A stretch of 64,000 nt of DNA from Aquipseudomonas alcaligenes. GTDB lineage: Bacteria > Pseudomonadota > Gammaproteobacteria > Pseudomonadales > Pseudomonadaceae. The notes below the pieces were generated by a model. It searched no databases. It was not told the DNA's origin and saw only the letters and a list, made by a program, of their open reading frames with translations. Position numbers and translations under genes: made by a program. Positions within the stretch are counted from its first letter, which is position 1, and every line of letters starts with the position of its first letter. Below, piece after piece: positions 35,569-43,171 of this stretch. Location: positions 62,001-126,000 of the forward strand of contig NZ_FTNW01000003.1 in assembly GCF_900156545.1 (NCBI RefSeq). The letters are read 5' to 3'.

Positions 35569-37463
35569 GCCAGCACCTCGGCCAGGTTGCCCTTGCTTTC
35601 CAGCCAGCTCTTGCGGTCGCCAGCGCGCTTCTTCGCCAGCAGCATGTCCATCACCTCGTGGGTGGCCTGGAAGTCGTCCAGGCTCAGCTGCACCAGGCGG
35701 CGGGTGTTGGGGTCCATGGTGGTTTCGCGCAGCTGCGGCGGGTTCATCTCGCCAAGGCCCTTGAAGCGGGTGACCTGCGGCTTGCCACGGCGCTTCTCGG
35801 CCACCAGGCGATCGAGGATGCCGTCGCGCTCGGCCTCGTCGAGGGCGTAGAAGACTTCCTTGCCCAGGTCGATGCGGTACAGCGGCGGCATCGCCACATA
35901 GACGTGGCCGGCTTCCACCAGCGGGCGGAAGTGACGAACGAACAGGGCGCAAAGCAGGGTGGCGATATGCAGGCCGTCGGAGTCGGCGTCGGCGAGGATG
36001 CAGATCTTGCCGTAGCGCAGCTGCGACAGGTCGCTGGAGCCCGGGTCGATGCCGATGGCCACGGCGATGTCGTGGACTTCCTGCGAGGCCAGCACTTCGC
36101 CGCCGTCCACTTCCCAGGTGTTCAGGATCTTGCCGCGCAGCGGCATGATCGCCTGGAACTCCTTGTCGCGGGCCTGCTTGGCCGAGCCGCCGGCGGAGTC
36201 GCCCTCGACCAGGAACAGCTCGGCGCGCATCGGGTCCTGCCCCGCGCAGTCGGCCAGCTTGCCGGGCAGCGCCGGGCCCTGGGTGATCTTCTTGCGCTCG
36301 ACTTTCTTGCCGGCTTTCAGGCGGCGACCGGCATTGCCGATGGCCTGCTCGGCCAGCAGCAGGCCGGTTTCCGGGTGGGCATTGAGCCACAGGCTGAAGG
36401 CGTCCTTCACTACGCCCGAAACGAAGGCGGCTGCCTCGCGCGAGGACAGGCGCTCCTTGGTCTGCCCGGAGAACTGCGCCTCCTGCATCTTCATCGAGAG
36501 GACGAAGGCGATGCGTTCCCAGACGTCTTCCGGGGCGAGCTTGACCCCGCGCGGCAGCAGGTTGCGGAACTCGCAGAACTCGCGCATGGCATCCAGCAGG
36601 CCCTGGCGCAGGCCGTTGACGTGGGTGCCGCCCTGCGCGGTGGGGATCAGGTTGACGTAGCTTTCCTGCAGCGACTCGCCGCCTTCCGGCAGCCACAGCA
36701 GGGCCCAGTCCACCGCTTCCTGGTTGCCGGCCAGCGAGCCGCAGAACGGCTCGTCGGGCAGGCGCACGTACTCGCTCACCGCATCGGTGAGGTAGGAGCG
36801 CAGGCCGTCCTCGAAGTACCAGCGGGTGGTCTCGTCGAGGTTCTTGTCGGTGAAGGTGACTTCCAGACCCGGGCAGAGAACGGCCTTGGCCTTGAGCACA
36901 TGCTTGAGGCGGCTGATGGAGAACTTCGGCGAATCGAAGTACTGCGGATCGGGCCAGAAGCGCACGCTGGTGCCGGTGTTGCGCTTGCCGACCGTGCCGA
37001 TCACTTCCAGGTCGGTGGCCTTGAAACCGTCGGCGAAGGTCATGCGGTGCTCGCTGCCGTCACGCTTGACCTTGACCTCGACCTGGTTGGACAGGGCGTT
37101 GACCACCGAGATACCCACGCCGTGCAGGCCGCCGGAGAACTGGTAGTTCTTGTTGGAGAACTTGCCGCCGGCGTGCAGCTTGGTGAGGATCAGCTCGACG
37201 CCGGGGATGCCTTCTTCCGGGTGGATGTCCACCGGCATGCCGCGGCCGTCGTCGATCACTTCCAGCGAGTTGTCGGCATGGAGGATCACCTGGATGGTCT
37301 TGGCGTGGCCGGCCAGCGCCTCGTCGACGCTGTTGTCGATGACTTCCTGGGCCAGGTGGTTGGGCCGCGCCGTGTCGGTGTACATGCCCGGGCGCTTGCG
37401 CACTGGGTCCAGACCGGACAGTACTTCGATGGCATCGGCGTTGTAGGCGTTCTGCTGGGCCAT
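35565..37463 (-). CDS. parE: DNA topoisomerase IV subunit B
   Basis: 632 aa, the usual ParE length. The GHKL ATPase has VIDNSVDEALAGHA, VIDDGRGMPVDIHPEEG and LHGVGISVVNALS; the TOPRIM part has ELFLVEGDSAGGSAKQARD and DADSDGLHI; the end matches KGLGEMNPPQLRETTMDP. It works with ParC, encoded two genes downstream. Translational overlap with the next two genes suggests one transcript. Confidence 0.97.
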   Translation of the reverse strand: MAQQNAYNADAIEVLSGLDPVRKRPGMYTDTARPNHLAQEVIDNSVDEALAGHAKTIQVILHADNSLEVIDDGRGMPVDIHPEEGIPGVELILTKLHAGGKFSNKNYQFSGGLHGVGISVVNALSNQVEVKVKRDGSEHRMTFADGFKATDLEVIGTVGKRNTGTSVRFWPDPQYFDSPKFSISRLKHVLKAKAVLCPGLEVTFTDKNLDETTRWYFEDGLRSYLTDAVSEYVRLPDEPFCGSLAGNQEAVDWALLWLPEGGESLQESYVNLIPTAQGGTHVNGLRQGLLDAMREFCEFRNLLPRGVKLAPEDVWERIAFVLSMKMQEAQFSGQTKERLSSREAAAFVSGVVKDAFSLWLNAHPETGLLLAEQAIGNAGRRLKAGKKVERKKITQGPALPGKLADCAGQDPMRAELFLVEGDSAGGSAKQARDKEFQAIMPLRGKILNTWEVDGGEVLASQEVHDIAVAIGIDPGSSDLSQLRYGKICILADADSDGLHIATLLCALFVRHFRPLVEAGHVYVAMPPLYRIDLGKEVFYALDEAERDGILDRLVAEKRRGKPQVTRFKGLGEMNPPQLRETTMDPNTRRLVQLSLDDFQATHEVMDMLLAKKRAGDRKSWLESKGNLAEVLA

Positions 37464-37481
37464 AAGCGGTTCAGGTCTTCT

Positions 37482-38090
37482 TCAAAGGGTGGAGAAATCG
37501 AAATCGGCCCAGAGTGCCGGGGCGAAGCCGGCCTGCTCGAGGATTTCCGGAATGCGTTGGGCAAAACCCTGGTAGCTGTGGTCGCCGCCTTCCTGGATGT
37601 CCAGGCTGCAGCCGGCGTAGAAGGCCTCGGCCTGGCGGTAGTCGAGGGTCTCGTCGGCCGTCTGCAGCCACACCCGGTAGCGCTTGGCGTCGCGCGGCTC
37701 GGGCATTTCCAGCTCGGCCAGGGCGGCAACGTGGTCGTGGGTCAGCAGCCAGGTTTCGCCGGTGTAGTAGTTGGTCTGCAGCTCTTCCTTGCCGCCGAAC
37801 AAGCGGTGCGGGCGCACGGCCGGGTTGATCAGCAGGGCATCGAGGCCATGCTGCTCGGCGAGGTAGGTGGCGTAGAAACCGCCGAGAGAGCTGCCGACCA
37901 GCAACGGCCGGCCCAGCTCGGCGACGGCCGCTTGCAGCTGAAGCATGGCCTGGCGCGGGTGATGGTGCAGGGCCGGCACGCGCAGCTGCCGGGCGATGCC
38001 GCAGTGTTCGGCCACCTTGAGCAGCTGGCTGGCCTTGGTCGAGGTCGGCGAGCTGTTGAGGCCGTGGATATAGAGGATGCTGGAAGTCAT
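37482..38090 (-). CDS. YqiA-like alpha/beta-fold esterase
   Basis: 202 aa with the short YqiA/UPF0227 layout: ILYIHGLNSSPTSTKASQL at the N-terminus, nucleophile elbow VGSSLGGFYATYLAEQH (Ser near 83), and GGDHSYQGF with the catalytic His near 180. It hydrolyses short esters in vitro in E. coli; the physiological substrate is not known. It lies 18 bp upstream of parE, its usual neighbour. Confidence 0.9.
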   Translation of the reverse strand: MTSSILYIHGLNSSPTSTKASQLLKVAEHCGIARQLRVPALHHHPRQAMLQLQAAVAELGRPLLVGSSLGGFYATYLAEQHGLDALLINPAVRPHRLFGGKEELQTNYYTGETWLLTHDHVAALAELEMPEPRDAKRYRVWLQTADETLDYRQAEAFYAGCSLDIQEGGDHSYQGFAQRIPEILEQAGFAPALWADFDFSTL

Positions 38091-38152
38091 GGAGCGGGAG
38101 GCTACAAGCTAGGCGACGCCAGCCGCAAGCATTGACATCCGGCGGTGCGGAG

Positions 38153-38968
38153 TTAGTAGCCTTTGACGCTGTAGTCGACTTCGAAGTGGATGCCGGTGAC
38201 CCGCGACACGCCGGTCTCCAGCCGTCCGTCGGCGTGCAGGCGCAGCCAGCGGTAGCCGGGGGCAGTGGTATCGACCTGGAATTCCTCGCTGCCGGGGGCG
38301 AACTGCACGCAGGTCGAGGGCGAGGCGAGCAGGCGGATGCCGCCGCGCTGCTGGTCGAACTCCTGGTGGATATGGCCCCAGAGCACCGCGCGTACCTGCG
38401 GGTGGCGCTCCAGCACGGCGAACAGGGCTTCCGGATTGCGCAGGCCGATCGGCTCCATCCAGCGGCAGCCGATGGAGACCGGGTGGTGGTGGAAGCACAC
38501 CAGATGGTGACGGTCGGGCGCTTCGCTCAGCGCGCGCTCCAGCAGCTCGAGCTGGTCGTCAGCCAGGTAGCCGGGCACGGCGCCGGGAATCGAGGAGTCG
38601 AGCAGGATGATGCGCCAGTGGCCCAGATCTACGACTGGCTGCAGCAGATCGCTGCCGGCGCAGGCCTGCTGCATGGCCGGTAGTTCGTCGTGATTGCCGG
38701 GGAACCAGCGCGTCGGCGCGTTGAGCTGGGCGCTGAGGTCGCGAAAGCGCTGGTAGGAAGCCAGGCTGCCGTCCTGCGAGAGGTCGCCGCTGGCGAGGAT
38801 CAGGTCGATCTGCGGCTGTTCCGTCTGCACCCGCTCGATGACCTTGGCCAGGCTGTCGCAGGTGTCCATGCCGAGCAGCTTGCCGTCTTCCTCGGCAAAT
38901 AGGTGACTGTCCGAGAGCTGAACCAGCAGCACCGGGCGATCGGAGGCAAGAGACGACGGGCGCGACAA
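38153..38968 (-). CDS. cpdA: 3',5'-cyclic-AMP phosphodiesterase
   Basis: 271 aa calcineurin-type phosphoesterase with metal motifs QLSDSHLF, LILASGDLSQDGS, WFPGNHDELPAM and LVCFHHHPVS, plus GHIHQEFD. It degrades cAMP and limits Vfr signalling. The start is a TTG at 38966-38968 with AGGAG 7 nt before it; no ATG gives the intact MSRPSS-type N-terminus. A symmetric AAACGTGA-N5-TCACATTT sequence 64-84 bp upstream is a candidate Vfr/CRP-type site. Confidence 0.93.
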   Translation of the reverse strand: MSRPSSLASDRPVLLVQLSDSHLFAEEDGKLLGMDTCDSLAKVIERVQTEQPQIDLILASGDLSQDGSLASYQRFRDLSAQLNAPTRWFPGNHDELPAMQQACAGSDLLQPVVDLGHWRIILLDSSIPGAVPGYLADDQLELLERALSEAPDRHHLVCFHHHPVSIGCRWMEPIGLRNPEALFAVLERHPQVRAVLWGHIHQEFDQQRGGIRLLASPSTCVQFAPGSEEFQVDTTAPGYRWLRLHADGRLETGVSRVTGIHFEVDYSVKGY

Positions 38969-39031
38969 GGGCCAACTCCTGAACAGGGTTTCAGGATTAT
39001 GGTGGGTGAAATGCGATTCGGTAAACCCGGC

Positions 39032-39052
39032 AAACGTGAACCCGTCACATTT
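39032..39052. promoter_or_regulatory. Candidate Vfr/CRP-type site upstream of cpdA
   Basis: AAACGTGA and TCACATTT arms surround ACCCG. The arms match the CRP/Vfr consensus, but the spacer is 5 bp where 6 is usual. Vfr control of cpdA is known in P. aeruginosa, which makes the location meaningful. Confidence 0.4.
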
Positions 39053-39064
39053 GCGAGGTTGTGA

Positions 39065-39511
39065 TCACAACACCGGCGTCAGCTCGTGGCCGCAGGCGAT
39101 GCAGTGGCTCAGCCACTCACCGAGGAACAGGTTGAGCTGGGTCTTCTCGTCCGGCTGGTGCATGGCGGCATTGGGGTAGGGATAGATGCCGCGAAAACGT
39201 CGCGCGTTCTCCGCGCCAATGACCTCGGCCATGCGCGCGTCGTGGTAGGCGCGCACTTCCAGGCGCGGTACCGGCAGCCACGGCAGGCTGTGTTCCTGGC
39301 GCACTTCCAGGGTGGTGGTGTAGGGGCAGTTCTCGGTCACGCGCAGCAGCAGTACGCCGAGCAGCAGGTCGCCCTGGCTCAGCGCCACGCGCCGCTCACC
39401 TTGGGCCTCGCGCATATCCGGCAGCAGGCGCAGCAGGCGCGCGTAGTTGGCTTCGCAAGCGGCCTGCAGTTCGACCAGGTCGACCCGGTAGCGCTCGCGC
39501 AGCAGGTTCAT
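39065..39511 (-). CDS. DUF1249 protein
   Basis: 148 aa soluble protein, MNLLRERYRVDLVELQAACEANYARLLRLLP to HCIACGHELTPVL. It has YTTTLEVRQEH, LEVRAYHDARMAEV and a C-terminal CIACG, matching DUF1249 (YqiB). Function is unknown; the nudF-yqiB-cpdA-yqiA-parE order is conserved widely in gammaproteobacteria. The start overlaps the Nudix stop (ATGA). Confidence 0.88.
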   Translation of the reverse strand: MNLLRERYRVDLVELQAACEANYARLLRLLPDMREAQGERRVALSQGDLLLGVLLLRVTENCPYTTTLEVRQEHSLPWLPVPRLEVRAYHDARMAEVIGAENARRFRGIYPYPNAAMHQPDEKTQLNLFLGEWLSHCIACGHELTPVL

Positions 39512-40107
39512 GACCACAACCCCCGCACTTCGGCACGGTTCAGCGCCAGCCATTGCAGGGCGATGATGCTGGCGGCGTTGTCGATGCGACCGTCCTTCAC
39601 CGCCTGCAACGCGTCCTCCAGCGGCCAGACATGCACGCGGATATCCTCGCCTTCCTCGGCCAGGCCATGCACGCCGCCGGCGCCCTCGCTGTCGCAACGG
39701 CCGATATAGAGGTGCACGCGCTCGTCAGAGCCGCCGGGGGAGGGGTAGTACTGGGTGATCGGCCACAGTGCGGTCAACTCCAGATCGGCCTCTTCCACGG
39801 CCTCGCGACGCGCCACTTCCTCGGGTTGCTCGTCCTTGTCGATGAGCCCGGCGACCAGCTCCAGCAACCAGGGGTTGCTGCTCTTGTCCATGGCGCCGAT
39901 GCGGAACTGCTCGATCAGCACCACGCTGTCGCGTTGCGGGTCGTAAGGCAGTACGCACACCGCATCGTGGCGCACGAACAGCTCGCGGCTGAGCTGCGGG
40001 CCCATGCCGCCGGCAAACTGGCGATGGCGCAGCTGCAGGCGATCCAGGCGGTAGAAACCCTTGAAGCAGGTTTCCCGCTGCAGCACTTCGACATCGGCCT
40101 GTGACAT
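39508..40107 (-). CDS. nudF: ADP-ribose pyrophosphatase (Nudix)
   Basis: 199 aa. The Nudix box runs G(LIDKD)E(QPEEVAR)REAVEEADLEL, with Ala where the last Gly of the consensus normally stands. GFYRLDRLQLRHRQFAGG near the N-terminus and VCVLPYDPQRDSVVLIEQFRIGA are typical of NudF. It hydrolyses ADP-ribose to AMP and ribose phosphate. The start at MSQADVEV was chosen for its GGGGAT-type upstream purines. It is the first gene of the minus-strand run to parC. Confidence 0.9.
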   Translation of the reverse strand: MSQADVEVLQRETCFKGFYRLDRLQLRHRQFAGGMGPQLSRELFVRHDAVCVLPYDPQRDSVVLIEQFRIGAMDKSSNPWLLELVAGLIDKDEQPEEVARREAVEEADLELTALWPITQYYPSPGGSDERVHLYIGRCDSEGAGGVHGLAEEGEDIRVHVWPLEDALQAVKDGRIDNAASIIALQWLALNRAEVRGLWS

Positions 40108-40250
40108 GCAATCCCCCTCGTGGCGCGGCAAAGCTCCGCGCAGAATCCGTTGTGGTGTTGATGAATGTGCGCGTCGCCGCCTTGCTTTGGCAAGCGCTGG
40201 CGCCCGTCCCGGAGAGGTTGGCGCCGGCGTTGTGCGACGGTATCTATCCT

Positions 40251-40266
40251 AAATAGCAGCCTATTT
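40251..40266. promoter_or_regulatory. Inverted repeat overlapping the PAS-gene promoter
   Basis: AAATAG-CAGC-CTATTT precedes TATACT (40284-40289, likely -10) by 17 bp, so its right arm coincides with the expected -35 position. It could be an operator. The -35 itself is not canonical, which fits an activated or regulated promoter. Confidence 0.35.
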
Positions 40267-40327
40267 CATTGGCTGCCGCTGAGTATACTCGTCACGTCTG
40301 TTACGACTTAACAGGGAGGTAGGGTGG

Positions 40328-41206
40328 ATGCGCGCTGCAGAGCTGATCGATCTGCTTCGGCAGTATGACCCGGACACGGATATCCCGGTGGCCTACACCG
40401 ACGCCGATTTCGGCGGCCAGCCCGGCGTGCAGGTAGCCAGCTGCTACAGCACGGGCGACACGCGCTGTTACCAGAATCTGGTCGAGCAGGCGCAGGAGGG
40501 GCTGGTGGTGCTCGACCCGCGCGGGCGCATTACCTACATGAATCCGTTCATGCAGCAGTTTCTCGGCTATCCCCCGGCCGAGGCCCTGGGTCGACCGCTG
40601 GCTCAGGTGATCTCCGCCGACCTGGTGGAGGTGGTGCTCAAGCAGCGCTGCCAGGGCCCGACGGCCGAGCGCTACCCGATGCGCATCCAGGCCCGCGATG
40701 GCCAGGTGCGCTGGGTGCAGATGAGCGCCGCGCCGATTCCCAGTATCGACGGCAGCGACCGTGGCAGCCTGCTGACCATCACCGACATCTCCCACCGCGA
40801 GACCCATGCGCACAAGCTCGCTGACCAGGAAAGCCTGGGCCAGAAGGTCTGGCGCATCTCCGAGCAGCTGGACAGCCTCAAGTCGCTGCGGGTCAACCTG
40901 CTGGCCGAATTCGAGGTGCTGCAGGACTCCCCGCGTATCGCCGCTACGCCTTACTGGCATCAGCAGCGCTACCTCTACCTGGTGCGCCCGCAAAAGGATG
41001 GCAAGCGCGTGCGCGAATACATCGGCGCGCAGCCGGAACGGATCAACGAGGCTCTGGCTGCCGTGCGTCGCGAGCAACGCTTCCAGGAAGTGTGTCGCGA
41101 GCTGCAGGACATCGAGGAGAAGATCCGCACCTCCACGTTCAAACTCGACAGCTTTCTCTGGGAGCTGGCCAGGGTGCCGCAGGATCAGCGCAAACTGGTG
41201 GGCTAG
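40328..41206 (+). CDS. PAS-domain protein of unknown output
   Basis: 292 aa, no membrane segment. Residues 48-165 form a PAS domain (QNLVEQAQEGLVVLDPRGRITYMNPFMQQFLGY, RDGQVRWVQMSAAPI, GSLLTITDISHRE). The C-terminal 120 residues are helical with YLYLVRPQKDGKRVREYIGAQPERI and no histidine kinase, GGDEF or HTH motif that I can see. It may be a signalling adaptor. GGGAGG lies 9 bp before the ATG. It precedes the ThiF-fusion operon but has its own terminator, so is separately transcribed. Confidence 0.75.
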   Translation: MRAAELIDLLRQYDPDTDIPVAYTDADFGGQPGVQVASCYSTGDTRCYQNLVEQAQEGLVVLDPRGRITYMNPFMQQFLGYPPAEALGRPLAQVISADLVEVVLKQRCQGPTAERYPMRIQARDGQVRWVQMSAAPIPSIDGSDRGSLLTITDISHRETHAHKLADQESLGQKVWRISEQLDSLKSLRVNLLAEFEVLQDSPRIAATPYWHQQRYLYLVRPQKDGKRVREYIGAQPERINEALAAVRREQRFQEVCRELQDIEEKIRTSTFKLDSFLWELARVPQDQRKLVG

Positions 41207-41270
41207 AGCCGCCCGCGGGCTTTTTTCAATGACCGTTGCATGACAGGCCGCCCCATTTCGGGGCGGTTTG
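41206..41270 (+). terminator. Terminator after the PAS gene
   Basis: GCCCGCGGGC followed by six T (41211-41226) and a second stem CCGCCCC-ATTT-CGGGGCGG (41248-41266) followed by a T-rich stretch. Either should end the PAS-gene transcript. Confidence 0.75.
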
Positions 41271-41284
41271 CGTTTGAGAACTCA

Positions 41285-41345
41285 TCGGTCTGTGATCACA
41301 TATAAAAAATATATATAAATCAAACAGTTAGAGTTGCTGTGATTA
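41285..41345 (+). promoter_or_regulatory. AT-rich promoter region of the ThiF-fusion operon
   Basis: The 61 bp are strongly AT-rich, with TATAAAAAATATATATAAAT at 41301-41320, in otherwise GC-rich DNA. A perfect palindrome TGTGATCACA (41291-41300) sits at its left edge and TGTGATTA recurs at 41338-41345. Such A/T tracts bind MvaT/H-NS-type proteins in Pseudomonas and can also act as promoter elements. The exact -35/-10 pair is ambiguous. Confidence 0.5.
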
Positions 41346-41429
41346 ATGGCAGCGAGGCCGGATTGGTCCTTGTTGTGCCATTAAAGCGCTGAATAGGATG
41401 CCCGCCTCCCTACTCAGCAGGACGCAACC

Positions 41430-43169
41430 ATGACGCCTCCCCTGGATCACGATCAGTTTTATCGCGAACTCACCCTGCGCAATGCCGGGTTCATCAGCAG
41501 CGACGACCAGTGCGGCCTGCGCGAGGCGGTGATTCTCATCGCCGGCTGCGGCTCCACCGGCGGCAGCGTGATCGAGCTGCTGGTGCGCAGTGGCGCCGAA
41601 CACCTGATCCTGGCTGACAACGGCAGCTACGAGCTGAACAACGCCAACCGGCAGAACATGGTGGTCAGCGATATCGGGCGGGCCAAGGTGGAGGTGTTTG
41701 CCGAGCGCGTACGGCAGATCAACCCCTATATCAAGCTGGAGCTGCACGGCCACGGCGTCACCCCGGACAACGTCGAGGCCATGGTTGCCCAGGCCGACGT
41801 GGTGGTGGACGCCATCGACGTCACCGGCCGCGCCGGCCTGGAGATGAAGTACCTGCTGCACCGTGTCTGCCAGCGCCAGTACAAGCCGGTGGTATGCGGC
41901 TACGACATGGCCGCCGCGCAATACATTCCGGTGTTCGACTACCGCAACCCCGATCTGCAGGTGCTGGAAGGCCAGCTCAGTGCCGAGCAGGTCGCCACCC
42001 TTGATCCGATGCAGGCCTGCTCCTACCTGATCCCGGTGGAGTGCGTGCCGCTGGAAATGTACGCCGAGCTGGACCGCCACCTGGCCGGCAAGGACTACAC
42101 CTCGCAGCTGGGCATCGCCGCGCACCTGTTCGGCACCCTGGCCACTGCGCTGATTATTGACCTGGTCAATGGCCGCCCGGTGCGCGACGCCGTCTATGTC
42201 GATGTCTGGGAGCTGACCCGGCGCCGTGACGCCCAGGCCGAGCGCGAGCATCAGCGGCTGCTCGATCAGGGGCGCCAGGCCCTGGCGCAGTGGCGCCAGC
42301 TGCCGCCGGAGCGGCCCGATGCGTTCTTCCTCGAGCGTTCGGTGAAGCACTACCAGGCGCCGTTGCTGAATGGTCTGCAGGGCTACCCGCAGTTCTGTAT
42401 CGACCGTCGCGCTGGCGTCGCTACCTACGCGATTGCCAACTACCAGCTGGACAACAACCTGACCCGCCAGCTGCTGCGTTTCGCCTTCGTGCACTACGCC
42501 AAGGTTGGCTTCATCAATCCGCAGACCGCGGCAATGCGCCAGTTGCACGCCGAACCGCTGGAGCATCTGGCCCCGGAAGACGTGCACATCGTCCTGGTGC
42601 GCGACAGCGACCAGCAGTTGCTGGCCTATTCCACCCTCAAGGCGCCGATCGCCCGCGGCAAGCGCTTCGACGACAGCCAGCGGCCGTCCTTCGGCGTGGA
42701 AACCGCCTTCGGTCGGGACCTTTACGCGCAGATAGGCGAACTGCAGGACCTGCCGGTGGAGCAGGTGCGCGAGATCGGCCGGGTGACCAAGGCGCAGATC
42801 GGCGATCCGGTACTCGAGGCCAAGGCCGGCATGCTGCTGCTCAGCGCCTACGGCCGCCTGCTGTGCCAGGCCGACAGCGGCGTGGTGGCGATGGTCGGCG
42901 ACGGTGAGCGCCAGGTCACCCTGCGCAACCTCAGCTTCTTCGGCTTCCGCCCGCAGATCCTGCCGGCGCGTATCGCCTGCATCCCGCCCCAGCACCTCTA
43001 TGCCAATCGCTACCAGGGCCGCGAGGTGCATCCGTTCTGGCTGCGCCTGGACGCCATCGACCACGAGCGGGTGGCGCAGATCGAGGCGCTGATCGAGCTC
43101 GACGGCGACGAATTCCTTTCTCGGCTGCGTGATGCCAAGCAGCAGAACACCCTGCACATAGGAGCATGA
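41430..43169 (+). CDS. Fusion of E1/ThiF-like adenylyltransferase with GNAT/autoinducer-synthase-like domain
   Basis: 579 aa. Residues 30-190 form an E1/MoeB/ThiF nucleotide-binding fold: LIAGCGSTGGSVIELLVRSG, LADNGSYELNNANRQNMV and VDAIDVTGRAGLEMKY. The CxxC zinc pairs of ThiF/MoeB are not present. A helical link with AEREHQRLLDQGRQAL follows. Residues about 315-560 look like an N-acyltransferase of the FeeM/AHL-synthase kind: LRFAFVHYAKVGFI, VREIGRVTK (the EisR-type motif), and TLRNLSFFGFRPQ. It could acylate a substrate and adenylate a carboxylate. AGGA lies 7 bp before the ATG. It is first of six tightly packed genes. Confidence 0.75.
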   Translation: MTPPLDHDQFYRELTLRNAGFISSDDQCGLREAVILIAGCGSTGGSVIELLVRSGAEHLILADNGSYELNNANRQNMVVSDIGRAKVEVFAERVRQINPYIKLELHGHGVTPDNVEAMVAQADVVVDAIDVTGRAGLEMKYLLHRVCQRQYKPVVCGYDMAAAQYIPVFDYRNPDLQVLEGQLSAEQVATLDPMQACSYLIPVECVPLEMYAELDRHLAGKDYTSQLGIAAHLFGTLATALIIDLVNGRPVRDAVYVDVWELTRRRDAQAEREHQRLLDQGRQALAQWRQLPPERPDAFFLERSVKHYQAPLLNGLQGYPQFCIDRRAGVATYAIANYQLDNNLTRQLLRFAFVHYAKVGFINPQTAAMRQLHAEPLEHLAPEDVHIVLVRDSDQQLLAYSTLKAPIARGKRFDDSQRPSFGVETAFGRDLYAQIGELQDLPVEQVREIGRVTKAQIGDPVLEAKAGMLLLSAYGRLLCQADSGVVAMVGDGERQVTLRNLSFFGFRPQILPARIACIPPQHLYANRYQGREVHPFWLRLDAIDHERVAQIEALIELDGDEFLSRLRDAKQQNTLHIGA

Positions 43170-43171
43170 AC

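Noticed and set aside
34576..36696. Minus-strand frame of 706 codons that could suggest a fusion with the esterase-like protein
   Set aside because: Its first 376 codons are the parE gene in another frame; the real protein starts at the GTG at 35568 with a signal peptide.
35658..38135. 825-codon plus-strand frame opposite parE and yqiA
   Set aside because: Antisense of conserved genes, no initiation signal, no domain.
41430..43169. Ordinary thiamine or molybdopterin ThiF/MoeB gene (suggested by thiC nearby)
   Set aside because: The zinc CxxC pairs are missing, the protein is more than twice the usual size, and its operon partners are acyl and export proteins, while thiC lies on the other strand with its own riboswitch.
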